Shown one piece after another: positions 33,659-42,724 of a stretch of 64,000 nucleotides of DNA. A program made the position numbers and the translations under genes. Every line of letters starts with the position of its first letter. Within the stretch, counting starts at the first letter, position 1. The stretch comes from CAZRIZ01 sp964625885 (GTDB taxonomy: Bacteria > Patescibacteriota > Saccharimonadia > Saccharimonadales > Saccharimonadaceae): assembly GCA_964625885.1 (NCBI GenBank), contig CAZVBM010000001.1, positions 1-64,000 of the forward strand, written 5' to 3'. The notes under the pieces were generated by a model that worked only from the letters and a program-made list of their open reading frames with translations, did no database searches and was not told the DNA's origin.

Positions 33659-35782
33659 ATGTCCAAAATCACCAAAATCAAAAAACGTAGCGGCAAGACC
33701 GTCGACTTTGACGCTAGCAAAATCGAAAAGGCCATTACCAAAGCTGGCAAGGCTACCAAAGAATTTGGCGCCAAAGAAGCGGCTAAAATTTCTAAAGAAG
33801 TCGTTAAGCGACTAGAAAAACTACCAACTAAAACTATCCTCACGGTCGAAGAAATTCAAGATGTCGTCGAAAACACTCTCATTGACACTGGGTTTCGTAA
33901 AACCGCCAAAGCCTATATTATTTACCGCGAACAACATCGTCAACTACGTGAGATCGCTAGCATCGACCAAATCGACTTAGTCGACTCATACTTAAAAAAC
34001 CTCGACTGGCAAGTTAAAGAAAACTCCAACATGGCCTATTCGCTGCAGGGTTTGAATCACTACATCTCGTCAGCTGTCAGCAAAAACTACTGGCTCAACA
34101 AAATTTATCCGAAAGAAATTAAACAAGCCCACGAACGCGCTGATCTGCACATCCACGATCTAGACCTTCTCGGTGCCTATTGTGTTGGTTGGGACCTACT
34201 TGACCTACTCAAAGAAGGTTTTCGTGGCGTACCAGGCAAAATCGCTTCCAAGCCAGCCAAACATTTTCGCACCGCACTGGGACAAGTCGTCAACTTTTTC
34301 TACACCTTGCAGGGTGAAGCCGCTGGCGCTCAGGCTTTTTCAAACTTTGACACACTACTAGCACCATTTATCCGCGCCGACAACCTAGACTACAAACAAG
34401 TAAAGCAGGCTTTACAGGAATTTGTTTTTAACGTCAACGTCTCCACTCGTGTCGGCTTCCAAACACCATTTACTAACATCACGCTTGATCTCAACGCGCC
34501 GTCGCACTTAGCCAAAACCCCAGTTATTATCGGTGGTAAATGGCAAGAGACGACTTACGGCGAGTATCAAGCCGAGATGGATATCTTCAACCGTGCTTTA
34601 CTTGAAGTTCTAACTGAGGGTGATGCCGACGGTCGGGTCTTTACCTTCCCAATCCCGACCTATAACATTACCGAAGACTTCGATTGGGACAATCCAACCA
34701 TCGCTAATCTATGGGAGACCTCGGCTAAATACGGCATTCCATACTTCTCCAACTTTATTAATTCCGATATGAAGCCAGAAGACGCTCGCTCAATGTGCTG
34801 TCGTCTGCGTATTGACAATCGCCAACTCGAACATCGCGGTGGTGGTCTATTTGGCGCCAACCCGCTAACCGGTTCAATTGGTGTTGTTACTATCAATCTG
34901 CCGCGCTTAGCGCTCAATTCTAAAGACGAAAAGGACTTTTATACTCAGCTCGATGCGCTACTTGATCTCGCCAAAGAGAGCCTAGAAATCAAACGTAAAA
35001 CTGTTGAGCGCTTAACCGAGGCTAACCTCTATCCATACACCAAGTACTATCTACGTGATGTCAAAAAGGGCACCGGCTCATACTGGCGCAACCACTTCTC
35101 AACCATCGGCGTGCTTGGTATGAATGAAGCGCTCATCAACCTAATCGGCGAAAACATCGGCTCCAAAAGGGGCGTTAAAACAGCCGAAGCCATCATGGAT
35201 CACATCCGCGAACGGCTAATTGCCTATCAAGAAGAAACTGGCAACAACTACAACCTCGAGGCCACACCAGGCGAGGGCACAACCCGACGTTTCTCACACA
35301 TTGATCAAGCCGAATTTGGCGACAAAGCTGTCTTTGCCAACGGCAAGGGCAAGGCGGTTAAGACTCCATTCTACACCAACTCAACCCACCTGCCAGTTAA
35401 CTACACCGACGACATCTTTGAATTACTCGACCTACAAGACACCTTGCAAACCAAGTACACTGGCGGAACTGTGATTCACTTTTTCCTAGGTGAACGAGTT
35501 GATGATCCAGAAGCCATCAAGACTTTGGTTAAGACCATTTGCAAAAACTATCGCTTGCCATACTTTACCTTCTCACCAACATTTAGCATCTGTCCGAATC
35601 ATGGCTACGTAGCTGGCGAGCACAGCGAATGCCCAGAGTGTCAGGCTAAGTGTGAGATCTACTCCCGCGTAGTTGGCTTCCTTCGACCAGTCTCGCAGTG
35701 GAACGATAGCAAATCGGCTGAATTCGAAATTCGCAAGACCTACGACAAGGCTACTAAAAAGGCTCAGAAGCAAAAATGTTAA
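33659..35782 (+). CDS. nrdD: Anaerobic ribonucleoside-triphosphate reductase (class III)
   Basis: 707 residues. An N-terminal ATP cone (about 1-95: KKRSGKTVDFDASKIEKAI), a large glycyl-radical barrel and a C-terminal zinc site with CPNHGY, CPECQAKC. The radical glycine is in SRVVGFLRPV at about residue 673. It reduces NTPs to dNTPs without oxygen, so the cell makes DNA precursors anaerobically. No aerobic reductase is seen in the window. AGGGGAGAAAAT is the ribosome binding site. It overlaps the activase gene by 7 bases. Confidence 0.97.
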   Translation: MSKITKIKKRSGKTVDFDASKIEKAITKAGKATKEFGAKEAAKISKEVVKRLEKLPTKTILTVEEIQDVVENTLIDTGFRKTAKAYIIYREQHRQLREIASIDQIDLVDSYLKNLDWQVKENSNMAYSLQGLNHYISSAVSKNYWLNKIYPKEIKQAHERADLHIHDLDLLGAYCVGWDLLDLLKEGFRGVPGKIASKPAKHFRTALGQVVNFFYTLQGEAAGAQAFSNFDTLLAPFIRADNLDYKQVKQALQEFVFNVNVSTRVGFQTPFTNITLDLNAPSHLAKTPVIIGGKWQETTYGEYQAEMDIFNRALLEVLTEGDADGRVFTFPIPTYNITEDFDWDNPTIANLWETSAKYGIPYFSNFINSDMKPEDARSMCCRLRIDNRQLEHRGGGLFGANPLTGSIGVVTINLPRLALNSKDEKDFYTQLDALLDLAKESLEIKRKTVERLTEANLYPYTKYYLRDVKKGTGSYWRNHFSTIGVLGMNEALINLIGENIGSKRGVKTAEAIMDHIRERLIAYQEETGNNYNLEATPGEGTTRRFSHIDQAEFGDKAVFANGKGKAVKTPFYTNSTHLPVNYTDDIFELLDLQDTLQTKYTGGTVIHFFLGERVDDPEAIKTLVKTICKNYRLPYFTFSPTFSICPNHGYVAGEHSECPECQAKCEIYSRVVGFLRPVSQWNDSKSAEFEIRKTYDKATKKAQKQKC

Positions 35783-36474
35783 TCGGTGGATTGCAAAAAC
35801 TCTCCTTGGTTGATTACCCAGGAAAGACCAGTATCGCAATCTTTACCATCGGCTGTAATATGCGTTGTGGCTTTTGCCACAACGCTGAGCTGGTGATGCC
35901 AGAACAATTTGTGCCCGCCCAAAACGAAAAAGAAGTGCTGGATTTTATCAAAAGCCGAGTTGGATTAATCGAATCCGTTACTATTAGTGGCGGTGAGCCG
36001 ACTTTACAACCTGATTTAGATAAATTTATCGCTAAGGTAAAAAAGTTAGGGTTCTTAATTAAGTTAGACACCAACGGCACCCAGCCAAAAGTTCTAGAAA
36101 AACTACTCAGGGCTAAGCTGCTTGATTTTGTCGCCATGGATATTAAATCTTCGCCCGAAAAATACCACACGGTTGTCAATCGTCCAATCGACATCGATGA
36201 TGTCAAGCAGAGTATTAAACTGATTAAAAAGAGTGGGGTAGACTATGAATTCCGCACCACCGTAGTGTCATCGCTACATAACATCGGCGATTTTGACGCA
36301 ATTGGCGAGCTAATCAGCCAGGGTGGCAAAGCCAAGCGCTACGCCTTGCAGCATTTCCGACCCGCTAAAACCCTTGATCCAAAATATGCCAAAGACTCCA
36401 CCTTTTCTGATGAGGATTTCGCTATGCTAGCTGAGACGATGCAAAACTACGCTGAAGAAGTTGTGATACATTGA
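35776..36474 (+). CDS. nrdG: Anaerobic ribonucleotide reductase activating protein
   Basis: A 232-residue radical-SAM enzyme. The iron-sulfur motif CNMRCGFC lies at about 28-35 (CxxxCxxC) and the SAM-binding TISGGEPTLQ at about 73-82. It generates the glycyl radical on NrdD. It overlaps nrdD, as is common for this pair. The spelling LVDYPGKTS near the N-terminus is typical of the NrdG2/PflA-like branch. Confidence 0.95.
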   Translation: MLIGGLQKLSLVDYPGKTSIAIFTIGCNMRCGFCHNAELVMPEQFVPAQNEKEVLDFIKSRVGLIESVTISGGEPTLQPDLDKFIAKVKKLGFLIKLDTNGTQPKVLEKLLRAKLLDFVAMDIKSSPEKYHTVVNRPIDIDDVKQSIKLIKKSGVDYEFRTTVVSSLHNIGDFDAIGELISQGGKAKRYALQHFRPAKTLDPKYAKDSTFSDEDFAMLAETMQNYAEEVVIH

Positions 36475-36494
36475 AAAAGCCCCCGTGGGGGCTC
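36474..36494 (-). terminator. Terminator of the 36906 gene
   Basis: AGCCCCC-AC-GGGGGCT followed by TTTTTC on the minus strand, just after the stop codon of the minus-strand gene. Confidence 0.82.
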
Positions 36495-36498
36495 GGCA

Positions 36499-36906
36499 CT
36501 AATCAATAGAATCAATCTCCTCGATTCTGACGAAAATAATTGATCTTTTTGATTCGATAATGTTGTTAATTTTGTCCTGGCATTCCGCAAGTCTTAGTTT
36601 TACTTGATCACAAAACTTTTGACATTGCTCGTCGTCATAATCAGACAAAAGTCGTACAGCAAAACTGTAGCAGTGCGTCGCCAGGCCATAATAAGCCAAA
36701 ACAGGACTCAAGATTGACTGGTCTTTTTGAATATCATGGAATTCATTATTACCGTAGATATCAAACTCTTCATCGCCTGACTTTTGAGCCATATCACCTC
36801 TCAAAACCCAACACCTATTAACGTACTCCAGCTTATGCCTCAGTTCTTTGTCTTTCACGGCGTTCCAGTTAAACACAAGCGGTGAATAGTAAACGCGACA
36901 ACTCAT
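36499..36906 (-). CDS. Small soluble protein of unknown function
   Basis: 135 residues with four cysteines and a helical centre (QSILSPVLAYYGLATHCYSFAVRLL). No family is recognised and no membrane anchor is clear. Start ATG 36906 has AAAAAAAGGAGGGG upstream. A promoter at 36982-37010 gives a UTR of about 70 bases. It is a single-gene unit with terminator, next to another of the same style (the TPR protein). Confidence 0.55.
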   Translation of the reverse strand: MSCRVYYSPLVFNWNAVKDKELRHKLEYVNRCWVLRGDMAQKSGDEEFDIYGNNEFHDIQKDQSILSPVLAYYGLATHCYSFAVRLLSDYDDEQCQKFCDQVKLRLAECQDKINNIIESKRSIIFVRIEEIDSID

Positions 36907-36981
36907 CAGACAACCCCTCCTTTTTTTACTATATTAACCAATTCTACGCCTCTTCACCTAAAAAGCTGGCTGTATTTTTTA

Positions 36982-37010
36982 ATATTAGCATAAATTTGTA
37001 GAAAAATCAA
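36982..37010 (-). promoter_or_regulatory. Promoter of the 36906 gene
   Basis: Minus strand: TTGATT (37010-37005), 17-base spacer ending TGC, TAATAT (36987-36982). Confidence 0.65.
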
Positions 37011-37079
37011 TAACACCCTCTGCTTAACATTACAACCAATGTGTACCATTTCATAAAATCACCCGAAAGCATCAATTAA

Positions 37080-37102
37080 AAGCCTCCTGATTAGGAGGCT
37101 TA
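37080..37102 (-). terminator. Terminator of the TPR-like gene
   Basis: AAGCCTCCT-AATC-AGGAGGCTTTT on the minus strand, right after the gene. Confidence 0.85.
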
Positions 37103-37114
37103 GGTGGTGAAGAA

Positions 37115-37786
37115 TTATTTGCCGTCAGAGCGGCCAGTGCGGATGAGGATCTCCAAGCGCAAGAATCGGAACAGGCGAGCAAGCGAGAACTCAATCAAGA
37201 ACCAATGGCGCAGATTGTTACGCTCATACTGATCGTGATTGCCCCGCAAATGATTGTCGGCCTTGCGAAACAATCGCCGAGCCTCGTCTTTTTGACCTTT
37301 TCCGGCAGCAATCCTAGCTCGGAAACTAATCGTAGCCGCCAATTCGCAAGCAGCCTCTTGGATTGTGGCGCCACCACTGCTGTCAGACAATAGTTCATTA
37401 TACCAAGCCCGATGTATCGCCTCAGCCTGGTTAATGTAGGTCTCGGCCAATGACAGGTTTCCATCCTCGAGCTCAGCAATCGACAAATCGCGCTTGATAG
37501 AGCCAGACTTCATCAATAAGCCGAGCTTATCAGCCATCATATCGGCAAGCTTGAAGTGGTCCCTTGATAGACCATAGTTACCGCGTAAGCGATGGGCAAT
37601 GCCCAAGCTTTGCTCAGATTGGAGCACTTCTTGGTCACTCGCAGCCAAAGTGCGCGCTTTTTTAAACCACTGAATAGCGTTCGCCACATTGACGTCATCG
37701 TTGCGACCCGGTACACGCCGCTCCAAGCACGCCTGACCCTCCTTCATGCATTGGGAAAAGTTTATCTCAACACTACTAACACCCAT
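37115..37786 (-). CDS. TPR-like helical repeat protein
   Basis: 223 residues made of helix pairs with tetratricopeptide-like spacing, for example AIQWFKKARTLAASDQEVL, LGIAHRLRGNYGLSRDHF, LSLAETYINQAEAIHRAW and KGQKDEARRLFRKADNHL. Such repeats bind other proteins. No catalytic domain, signal peptide or membrane segment. AAAGGAGGG lies 8 bases before the ATG. It has its own promoter and terminator. Confidence 0.65.
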   Translation of the reverse strand: MGVSSVEINFSQCMKEGQACLERRVPGRNDDVNVANAIQWFKKARTLAASDQEVLQSEQSLGIAHRLRGNYGLSRDHFKLADMMADKLGLLMKSGSIKRDLSIAELEDGNLSLAETYINQAEAIHRAWYNELLSDSSGGATIQEAACELAATISFRARIAAGKGQKDEARRLFRKADNHLRGNHDQYERNNLRHWFLIEFSLARLFRFLRLEILIRTGRSDGK

Positions 37787-37828
37787 ATCGAAAACCCTCC
37801 TTTAATTATTTTTCAAGTGTCATCTTGA

Positions 37829-37857
37829 ATTATAGCATAAAACTGCACATTTTTCAA
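37829..37857 (-). promoter_or_regulatory. Promoter of the TPR-like gene
   Basis: Minus strand: TTGAAA (37857-37852), 17-base spacer ending ATGC, TATAAT (37834-37829). Confidence 0.78.
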
Positions 37858-37902
37858 GCGAACACGGCTATTTATAGCTACCGAGAAAAATGTTGTGGCT
37901 AT

Positions 37903-39195
37903 TTATTTTAAATTTAATATTGCCAGCGCCTCAATATGTGGAGTTTTGGGGAAGAAGTTAAAGACTTTAACTTCTTGCAATTCATATTCGTCGAGCAGCA
38001 ACGCAACATCACGCGCCTGGGTGGCTGGGTTGCAACTGAGATAAATCAACCTCCGTGGCTTGACTTCTAAAATACGACTGACGACATCTTTATGCAGACC
38101 AGCACGCGGAGGGTCGACAATTAGCTGACAGTCGCTAGTAATATAATCAGTGGCGGTTTCAGCCGGAGAAAGCACCGCAAAAGCGTTTTTTATTTTCTGC
38201 TCGATTATATTACTATTCATTTCTTCAACCGCAACAGGGGAGATTTCAACTAGTGAGACCCGACGACCATCGGCAACCGAAAGTCCAATTGTGCCGACAC
38301 CGCTATATAGGTCAACTATCGGTAGATCAGGCAGTAGATGTTTTTTAATTTCTTGTAGCGCCAATTCATAAACCGGTAGATTAATTTGAAAGAAACTCTC
38401 GGCTGGATAGGTAAAATTCTGACCTAAAACTTCATCTCTCAGCGACGTTTGACCAAAAAATTGTAGACGAGTGGTGATAACACTGGCCGGACTTTTTGGT
38501 TCCGAGTAGATAATCTCAAAACCAGCTAGACGAAGTCGTTTAAAATCTTCTTCGGAGATAGATAAGCCGTCGTCAACAACATAAAGCTGAGCGACAATCT
38601 CACCAGCTCGATCGGCGCGAACTAGAAGGGTTTTTAACTGCCTGGCTTCGACATTAAGCTCGTTAAGCAAATCGCGTACACGTCTAGCCGCCGCGTTGAT
38701 ACCAGGCGCCGCTAAACTCGAGCCACTGACGGGAATCTTGCCCTTGGTGCCACGACGATAGTGTGCCAAATCGAGCTGCTCGGTGTCTTTATTCCACCAC
38801 CAGGTAAACTCCATCTTATTACGGTATTTATATTCTTGACTGTCAGTTGCCACCTCAGGCAAGGGCATGGCGATTTTTTGTTGGGCGAAAAACTGTTGAG
38901 TCAGTTCGGCTTTGGTTCTTAGTTCATATTGCCAATCTAAGATCTGCCAGGGGCTAGTTGACAGATACGAGTTTTCATCTTTTGGCTTGACACGAAAGTC
39001 AGATTTTGTCAAAGCACTCTCAACCACACTTTCATAAATCCCCGCACGCTTTTTGGTAACGATAAACTCAACTTCTTCGCCCGGCAGACCACCCCAAACA
39101 AAGGCCCTCTTCTCAGAACCATCCTCAAGCTCAACCGTAGCCATGGTTTGACCGCCCGGTACAAACTTATTTAGCTTTGTCCGAAATAATTTCAT
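37903..39195 (-). CDS. TrmA/RlmD-family RNA (uracil-5-)-methyltransferase
   Basis: 430 residues. An N-terminal TRAM-like part (about 1-60), a middle RNA-recognition region and the SAM-binding domain (IVDLYSGVGTIGLSVA). The motif LIVDPPRAGL and the catalytic cysteine in YLSCNPAT are near the C-terminus, followed by FFPKTPHIEALA. The iron-sulfur cysteines of RlmD are not apparent. The target is U in 23S rRNA or tRNA, not decidable here. A TATTAT box ends 6 bases before the ATG (leaderless). Confidence 0.88.
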   Translation of the reverse strand: MKLFRTKLNKFVPGGQTMATVELEDGSEKRAFVWGGLPGEEVEFIVTKKRAGIYESVVESALTKSDFRVKPKDENSYLSTSPWQILDWQYELRTKAELTQQFFAQQKIAMPLPEVATDSQEYKYRNKMEFTWWWNKDTEQLDLAHYRRGTKGKIPVSGSSLAAPGINAAARRVRDLLNELNVEARQLKTLLVRADRAGEIVAQLYVVDDGLSISEEDFKRLRLAGFEIIYSEPKSPASVITTRLQFFGQTSLRDEVLGQNFTYPAESFFQINLPVYELALQEIKKHLLPDLPIVDLYSGVGTIGLSVADGRRVSLVEISPVAVEEMNSNIIEQKIKNAFAVLSPAETATDYITSDCQLIVDPPRAGLHKDVVSRILEVKPRRLIYLSCNPATQARDVALLLDEYELQEVKVFNFFPKTPHIEALAILNLK

Positions 39196-39228
39196 ATTCT
39201 TATAATAACGAAAACTTAATAATAGAAA

Positions 39229-39256
39229 AAGCCCGCCTCAACGAGACGGACTTATA
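39229..39256 (-). terminator. Terminator overlapping the end of the phosphoesterase gene
   Basis: GTCCGTCTC-GTT-GAGGCGGGC followed by TTTTT on the minus strand. The ascending arm encodes the last codons and the loop contains the TGA stop. Confidence 0.82.
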
Positions 39257-40179
39257 GTGATTAGGCTAACTTGCGGACGGCAAAACAGCCTAATAGGAGG
39301 AAAACCGCTATGACCAACACCAGTGCAAACATAAAGCAACGGCTCACTACCAGCGTAATGGTTATCGGGGATGCAGTAGAACCGACCCGACTCATATCTT
39401 GACAAGCCCCTAACCAGCGGTTTGTAGTCTGGGTTCATTTCAGGAAAAAGTGGCATGTCTGATACGATAACGGCGCCAAACGGCGGTAGGCGAACTTGCC
39501 CACCATGCGTATCTCCCGCCAGAACCAAATCCACTTCCGGATTATTTTCAATTAAATTCTTGACGTGAGTAGGGTGGTGACAAGCTGCTAGGTTAAACTT
39601 GCTATCATCGTAGCCCAGCGAACGCCAGCCATGCGAATTAACACCGATACCATTGACATTAATTTCGCCGAGGACAAAGCCATCAGGCAGCTCTTTCTTA
39701 AAGAGGCTACCTTCGCGCCAAACTCGTACGAGATGGTCACTGCCCAGCACCTCTTGATCGTGGTTACCACCAATCAGGAAGGTGTAGGGGCAACAGTCAG
39801 CCAATTCGTCGAGCAGCTCATAGACTTTGGCCACTTCTTTATCAGACAATTTGCGATTGTCCCAAAGGTCGCCAGAAATGACAATCATATCTGGCTGATT
39901 CCGTTTGCAAATCTCCACAATTTGGTTAGCCCTAAAGCGCAAGCCAGAATGAAAGTCTGTGATATGCAGAATCTTTACTGGTTTAGTTAGTTTATCGCTA
40001 CTAATAGCCACCTGCACAGTCTTGATTGGCAGGAAATTATATATCACTATTAAAGCAGTAACAGTAAGGCCAAGCAACAACGTTCGCTTCCAACCAAGCA
40101 AGATTAATAGGGTTGGTATTGTCACGGCGAGACCTATAAAGGCGCTCGCGATCAATTCCGGCGGTAGTCGACCTCTCAT
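39238..40179 (-). CDS. Membrane-anchored metallophosphoesterase (YkuE-like)
   Basis: 313 residues. Two N-terminal membrane helices (about 10-50) are followed by a calcineurin-like domain with ILHITDFHSG, VISGDLWDN, IGGNHDQE, ACHHPTH and LAGDTHGGQ, the full set of metal ligands. It resembles YkuE/LpxH-like phosphohydrolases that act on lipids or nucleotides near the membrane. AAAAAGGAGGGAG precedes the ATG. It has its own promoter, and a leader hairpin with a UUCG loop. Confidence 0.86.
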   Translation of the reverse strand: MRGRLPPELIASAFIGLAVTIPTLLILLGWKRTLLLGLTVTALIVIYNFLPIKTVQVAISSDKLTKPVKILHITDFHSGLRFRANQIVEICKRNQPDMIVISGDLWDNRKLSDKEVAKVYELLDELADCCPYTFLIGGNHDQEVLGSDHLVRVWREGSLFKKELPDGFVLGEINVNGIGVNSHGWRSLGYDDSKFNLAACHHPTHVKNLIENNPEVDLVLAGDTHGGQVRLPPFGAVIVSDMPLFPEMNPDYKPLVRGLSRYESGRFYCIPDNHYAGSEPLLYVCTGVGHSGFPPIRLFCRPQVSLITISPSR

Positions 40180-40221
40180 AGTTCTCCCTCCTTTTTCAAT
40201 GGACTAGTATATCTATATTAA

Positions 40222-40281
40222 AATACACCGAAGTGTATGAATACCTTTCTCGATTATAGCACATTATGGCGTTTTAGTCAA
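40222..40281 (-). promoter_or_regulatory. Promoter and UUCG leader hairpin of the phosphoesterase gene
   Basis: Minus strand: TTGACT (40281-40276), 17-base spacer ending TGC, TATAAT (40258-40253). In the leader, ATACAC-TTCG-GTGTAT (40238-40223) is a very stable tetraloop hairpin followed by TTTT, upstream of the ribosome binding site. Confidence 0.7.
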
Positions 40282-40284
40282 AAG

Positions 40285-41532
40285 CTAATTGCCAAAGTAG
40301 GGGGCTTGCAGGCCCTGAATTGTTTGCGACCATTTAAGTCGGTCTAAAATACTAGCGGTCTGGGCTTCGGTGGCTGGCTTAACGATTTTGTTAGAGTTAT
40401 CGGTGCCGACTACGCTAAATGTAAATTTATAGGCTGGCTTGACTAGATTTTTGGCCTGAGCCTCGGTCAGACAATCGTCTTTAAACTTGCCACAAGTTTT
40501 GCCTAGATCTAGCCAAGACTTAATATCTTGTGACGAAACACTTGCAAGCTCTAAATCAAGAACAATTGCCGCTGAACGTGTCACCTCAACTGAGCGTTGC
40601 TGATCAAACATGAAATTACCCATAGAATAGACGATTAATTTGCCATTATAAGCCTCGGTAGTTTGCACCCAGTGCGGATGATCGCCCAAGACCGCGTCAG
40701 CGCCATTGTCAATTAGCTCACGGTATAAGTTAGTCTTAATGGCGTCGGGCGCCGGTTTATACTCCACACCCGAGTGGGGCATAGCAATCGTTGGAAAATA
40801 TTTAGCGTATTCCTGGACAACCGCACGCGATTTCTTGGACGGATTTTTAATAAAGCCATGATAACCGCAGAGCGCTACTGGCAACTTGCCCTCAATAATT
40901 TTGCCATTCGACATCTTGACTTTGGCTGGCATAGCAATAATTTCACAGATATCGTCAAAGTTTTCTGGATCGTAGTGGCCAAAATACTGAATACCGACTT
41001 TTTCTAACTCTTCTTTAGTCTCCTCAAAACCTTTCACACCTTGATTATCAGTGTGGTTATTAGCTAGACCGAAAACTGTAAAGAATTTAGCAGCCTCAGG
41101 TAAATATTCTGGACGACAATTGAATTGTAAGTTTGCCTCCATTTGCGCCGAAGTCATATTAATACGTGGTGAAGTTGGGCACTCTAGGCCAGCAATCCAG
41201 GCATCGTAATTCTCACGACCAAATTCGTTTAGGCGTGAAAATGGGTAAGCGTATTTCAGCTCAGATTTTTGCGACCAATCGTTGATGTAGCGACCCCAAA
41301 AAGTCGTACCGACAAACATCATTTTTGAAGATACTCTGACTGGTTTTGGGGCGGGTGGGGTTGTCGTAATTTGGTTAGCCTCAGCTTCTTTTTGACGGAG
41401 TGCGGCCTGGTGCCTGACTACAAACGCGCCAACCAATGTGCCACCAACCAAAACTACTGACACTAAAGTTATCCAGAATAGTCGTCTAGATGATTTTTTA
41501 CGCTTAATACTCACACCCGAGTCTTTTTTCAT
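40285..41532 (-). CDS. CapA-family protein (PgsA-like metallophosphatase fold)
   Basis: 415 residues. A basic N-terminus, one membrane anchor (about 18-41) and a linker precede the CapA domain: MMFVGTTFWGRYIND, FTVFGLANNHTDNQG, IAMPHSGVEY, AVLGDHPHWVQ and IVYSMGNFMFDQ. CapA proteins take part in poly-gamma-glutamate capsule synthesis, but no capB or capC genes are in the window, so another surface role is possible. A TATAAT box ends 8 bases before the ATG (leaderless). Divergent from murI. Confidence 0.87.
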   Translation of the reverse strand: MKKDSGVSIKRKKSSRRLFWITLVSVVLVGGTLVGAFVVRHQAALRQKEAEANQITTTPPAPKPVRVSSKMMFVGTTFWGRYINDWSQKSELKYAYPFSRLNEFGRENYDAWIAGLECPTSPRINMTSAQMEANLQFNCRPEYLPEAAKFFTVFGLANNHTDNQGVKGFEETKEELEKVGIQYFGHYDPENFDDICEIIAMPAKVKMSNGKIIEGKLPVALCGYHGFIKNPSKKSRAVVQEYAKYFPTIAMPHSGVEYKPAPDAIKTNLYRELIDNGADAVLGDHPHWVQTTEAYNGKLIVYSMGNFMFDQQRSVEVTRSAAIVLDLELASVSSQDIKSWLDLGKTCGKFKDDCLTEAQAKNLVKPAYKFTFSVVGTDNSNKIVKPATEAQTASILDRLKWSQTIQGLQAPYFGN

Positions 41533-41591
41533 TTGTTTTCATTATACTATACTACGTTGCCTCAACGCCATTTCTGTTTTAATATTGACTT

Positions 41592-42341
41592 ATGACAAAG
41601 ATCGGCGTTTTTGATTCCGGACTAGGTGGGCTGACGGTCCTAGCCGACATTCGGCAAGCTTTACCGAAGGCTGATTTAATTTACATCGGTGATACCGCCA
41701 ACGCGCCCTATGGCACAAAGACTCAGGAAGAAATTACCAAACTATCCAAGCAAATCGTTGACCGACTGATTGAAGCTGGCGCCGAAGCGATTGTGATCGC
41801 CTGTAATACTGCCACCAGCGCCGCTAGCAAAGCCCTGCGCGCTAAATACAACTTACCAATTATTGGCATGGAGCCGGCTCTCAAACCGGCCGTAGAGCAA
41901 GCCGAGAGTGGAAAGATCATTGTCTTAGCCACCAATTACACCATTTCCCATGATAAGTATCTTGACCTAATCAACCGAGTCGCTAAGAACCGAGAAGTCG
42001 TCTCTATTGCCGCACCAAAACTAGTTGAGCTAGTCGAGTTCGGCAAGACAAGTGGGGCCGAAGTCGAAGCTAGCCTAAGAGAGTTAATCGGCGTGCCAGA
42101 AGACGTTGGGGGAGTGGTGCTAGGCTGTACTCACTTCTTACACTTAAAATCAGCTTTGAAAGATTTTTTTGGGCCCGATGTGAAGCTATTCGATGGCAAC
42201 AATGGGGTAGTGCGACGCATTGTCGAATTATTGCCCAATGCTAATTCTGGTGATGGCACGACCGAAATTATCAGTACTGGTGGAGATGTAAAAACTCGCG
42301 AAGCTTGGGAAGTGTTTGAAGAGTACTTGAAGAAAAATTAG
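41592..42341 (+). CDS. murI: Glutamate racemase
   Basis: 249 residues. Catalytic cysteines in IACNTATS (about 72) and VLGCTHF (about 176), with FDSGLGGLTVL at the N-terminus and IGDTANAPYG. It makes D-glutamate for peptidoglycan, which fits a cell with its own wall and the FemX enzyme. A TGTTTTAAT box ends 8 bases before the ATG, so the message is probably leaderless. Confidence 0.95.
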   Translation: MTKIGVFDSGLGGLTVLADIRQALPKADLIYIGDTANAPYGTKTQEEITKLSKQIVDRLIEAGAEAIVIACNTATSAASKALRAKYNLPIIGMEPALKPAVEQAESGKIIVLATNYTISHDKYLDLINRVAKNREVVSIAAPKLVELVEFGKTSGAEVEASLRELIGVPEDVGGVVLGCTHFLHLKSALKDFFGPDVKLFDGNNGVVRRIVELLPNANSGDGTTEIISTGGDVKTREAWEVFEEYLKKN

Positions 42342-42587
42342 GGGGATAGCCCTTCGCTAAAGCTACGGACTACATGTAAAGGATATCGCTCGCTATGCTC
42401 GCTTATCCGCTTGCTCACGAAAAAATGTAAACACTCTTTCGTTTCGCTACGCTACGCCGAACCCTACGAATTTGCTCCGCAAATTCTGGATGAGGGATGG
42501 TTATCGCTTCGCTCGAACGCTAACGCCCGAACCCCACGCTCGCTTCGCTCGCTCTACGGGGGTTCTCATAAGCCCAACCTAAGCCAA
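42342..42587. repeat. Low-complexity GCTCGCTT/CGCTTCGCT repeat region
   Basis: No gene is credible here. The stretch is full of short motifs such as CGCTCGCT, TTCGCTACGCTACG, CGCTTCGCTCG and the perfect hairpin GAATTTGC-TCC-GCAAATTC. Open frames across it have repeat-driven composition. It lies between murI and the tRNA-Gln terminator. Confidence 0.6.
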
Positions 42588-42617
42588 GAAAAAAGACCCA
42601 CGAGGGGTCTCTTTTCT
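42588..42617 (-). terminator. Terminator after tRNA-Gln
   Basis: AGAAAAGAGACCC-CTCGT-GGGTCTTTTTTC on the minus strand, directly after the tRNA. Confidence 0.82.
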
Positions 42618-42620
42618 TGG

Positions 42621-42692
42621 CTGGGGATGAGGGACTCGAACCCCCGAATGCAGGGACCAAAACCCTGTGCCTTACCACTTGGCGAATCCCCA
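42621..42692 (-). tRNA. tRNA-Gln (TTG)
   Basis: Acceptor TGGGGAT/ATCCCCA, D-arm GCC...GGC, anticodon stem CAGGG/CCCTG with loop TTTTGGT (anticodon TTG), T-arm with TTCGAGT, discriminator G and encoded CCA (42620-42618). All arms pair. Confidence 0.95.
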
Positions 42693-42724
42693 GTAAAAAA
42701 TAACACTTTATAAAAGTACAGATA

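Noticed and set aside
34173..35474. Several plus-strand frames inside nrdD
   Set aside because: They are shifted-frame shadows of a well-conserved gene.
42411..42713. A 100-residue protein from the low-complexity block into tRNA-Gln
   Set aside because: The frame crosses the terminator and the tRNA on the opposite strand and has repeat-driven composition.
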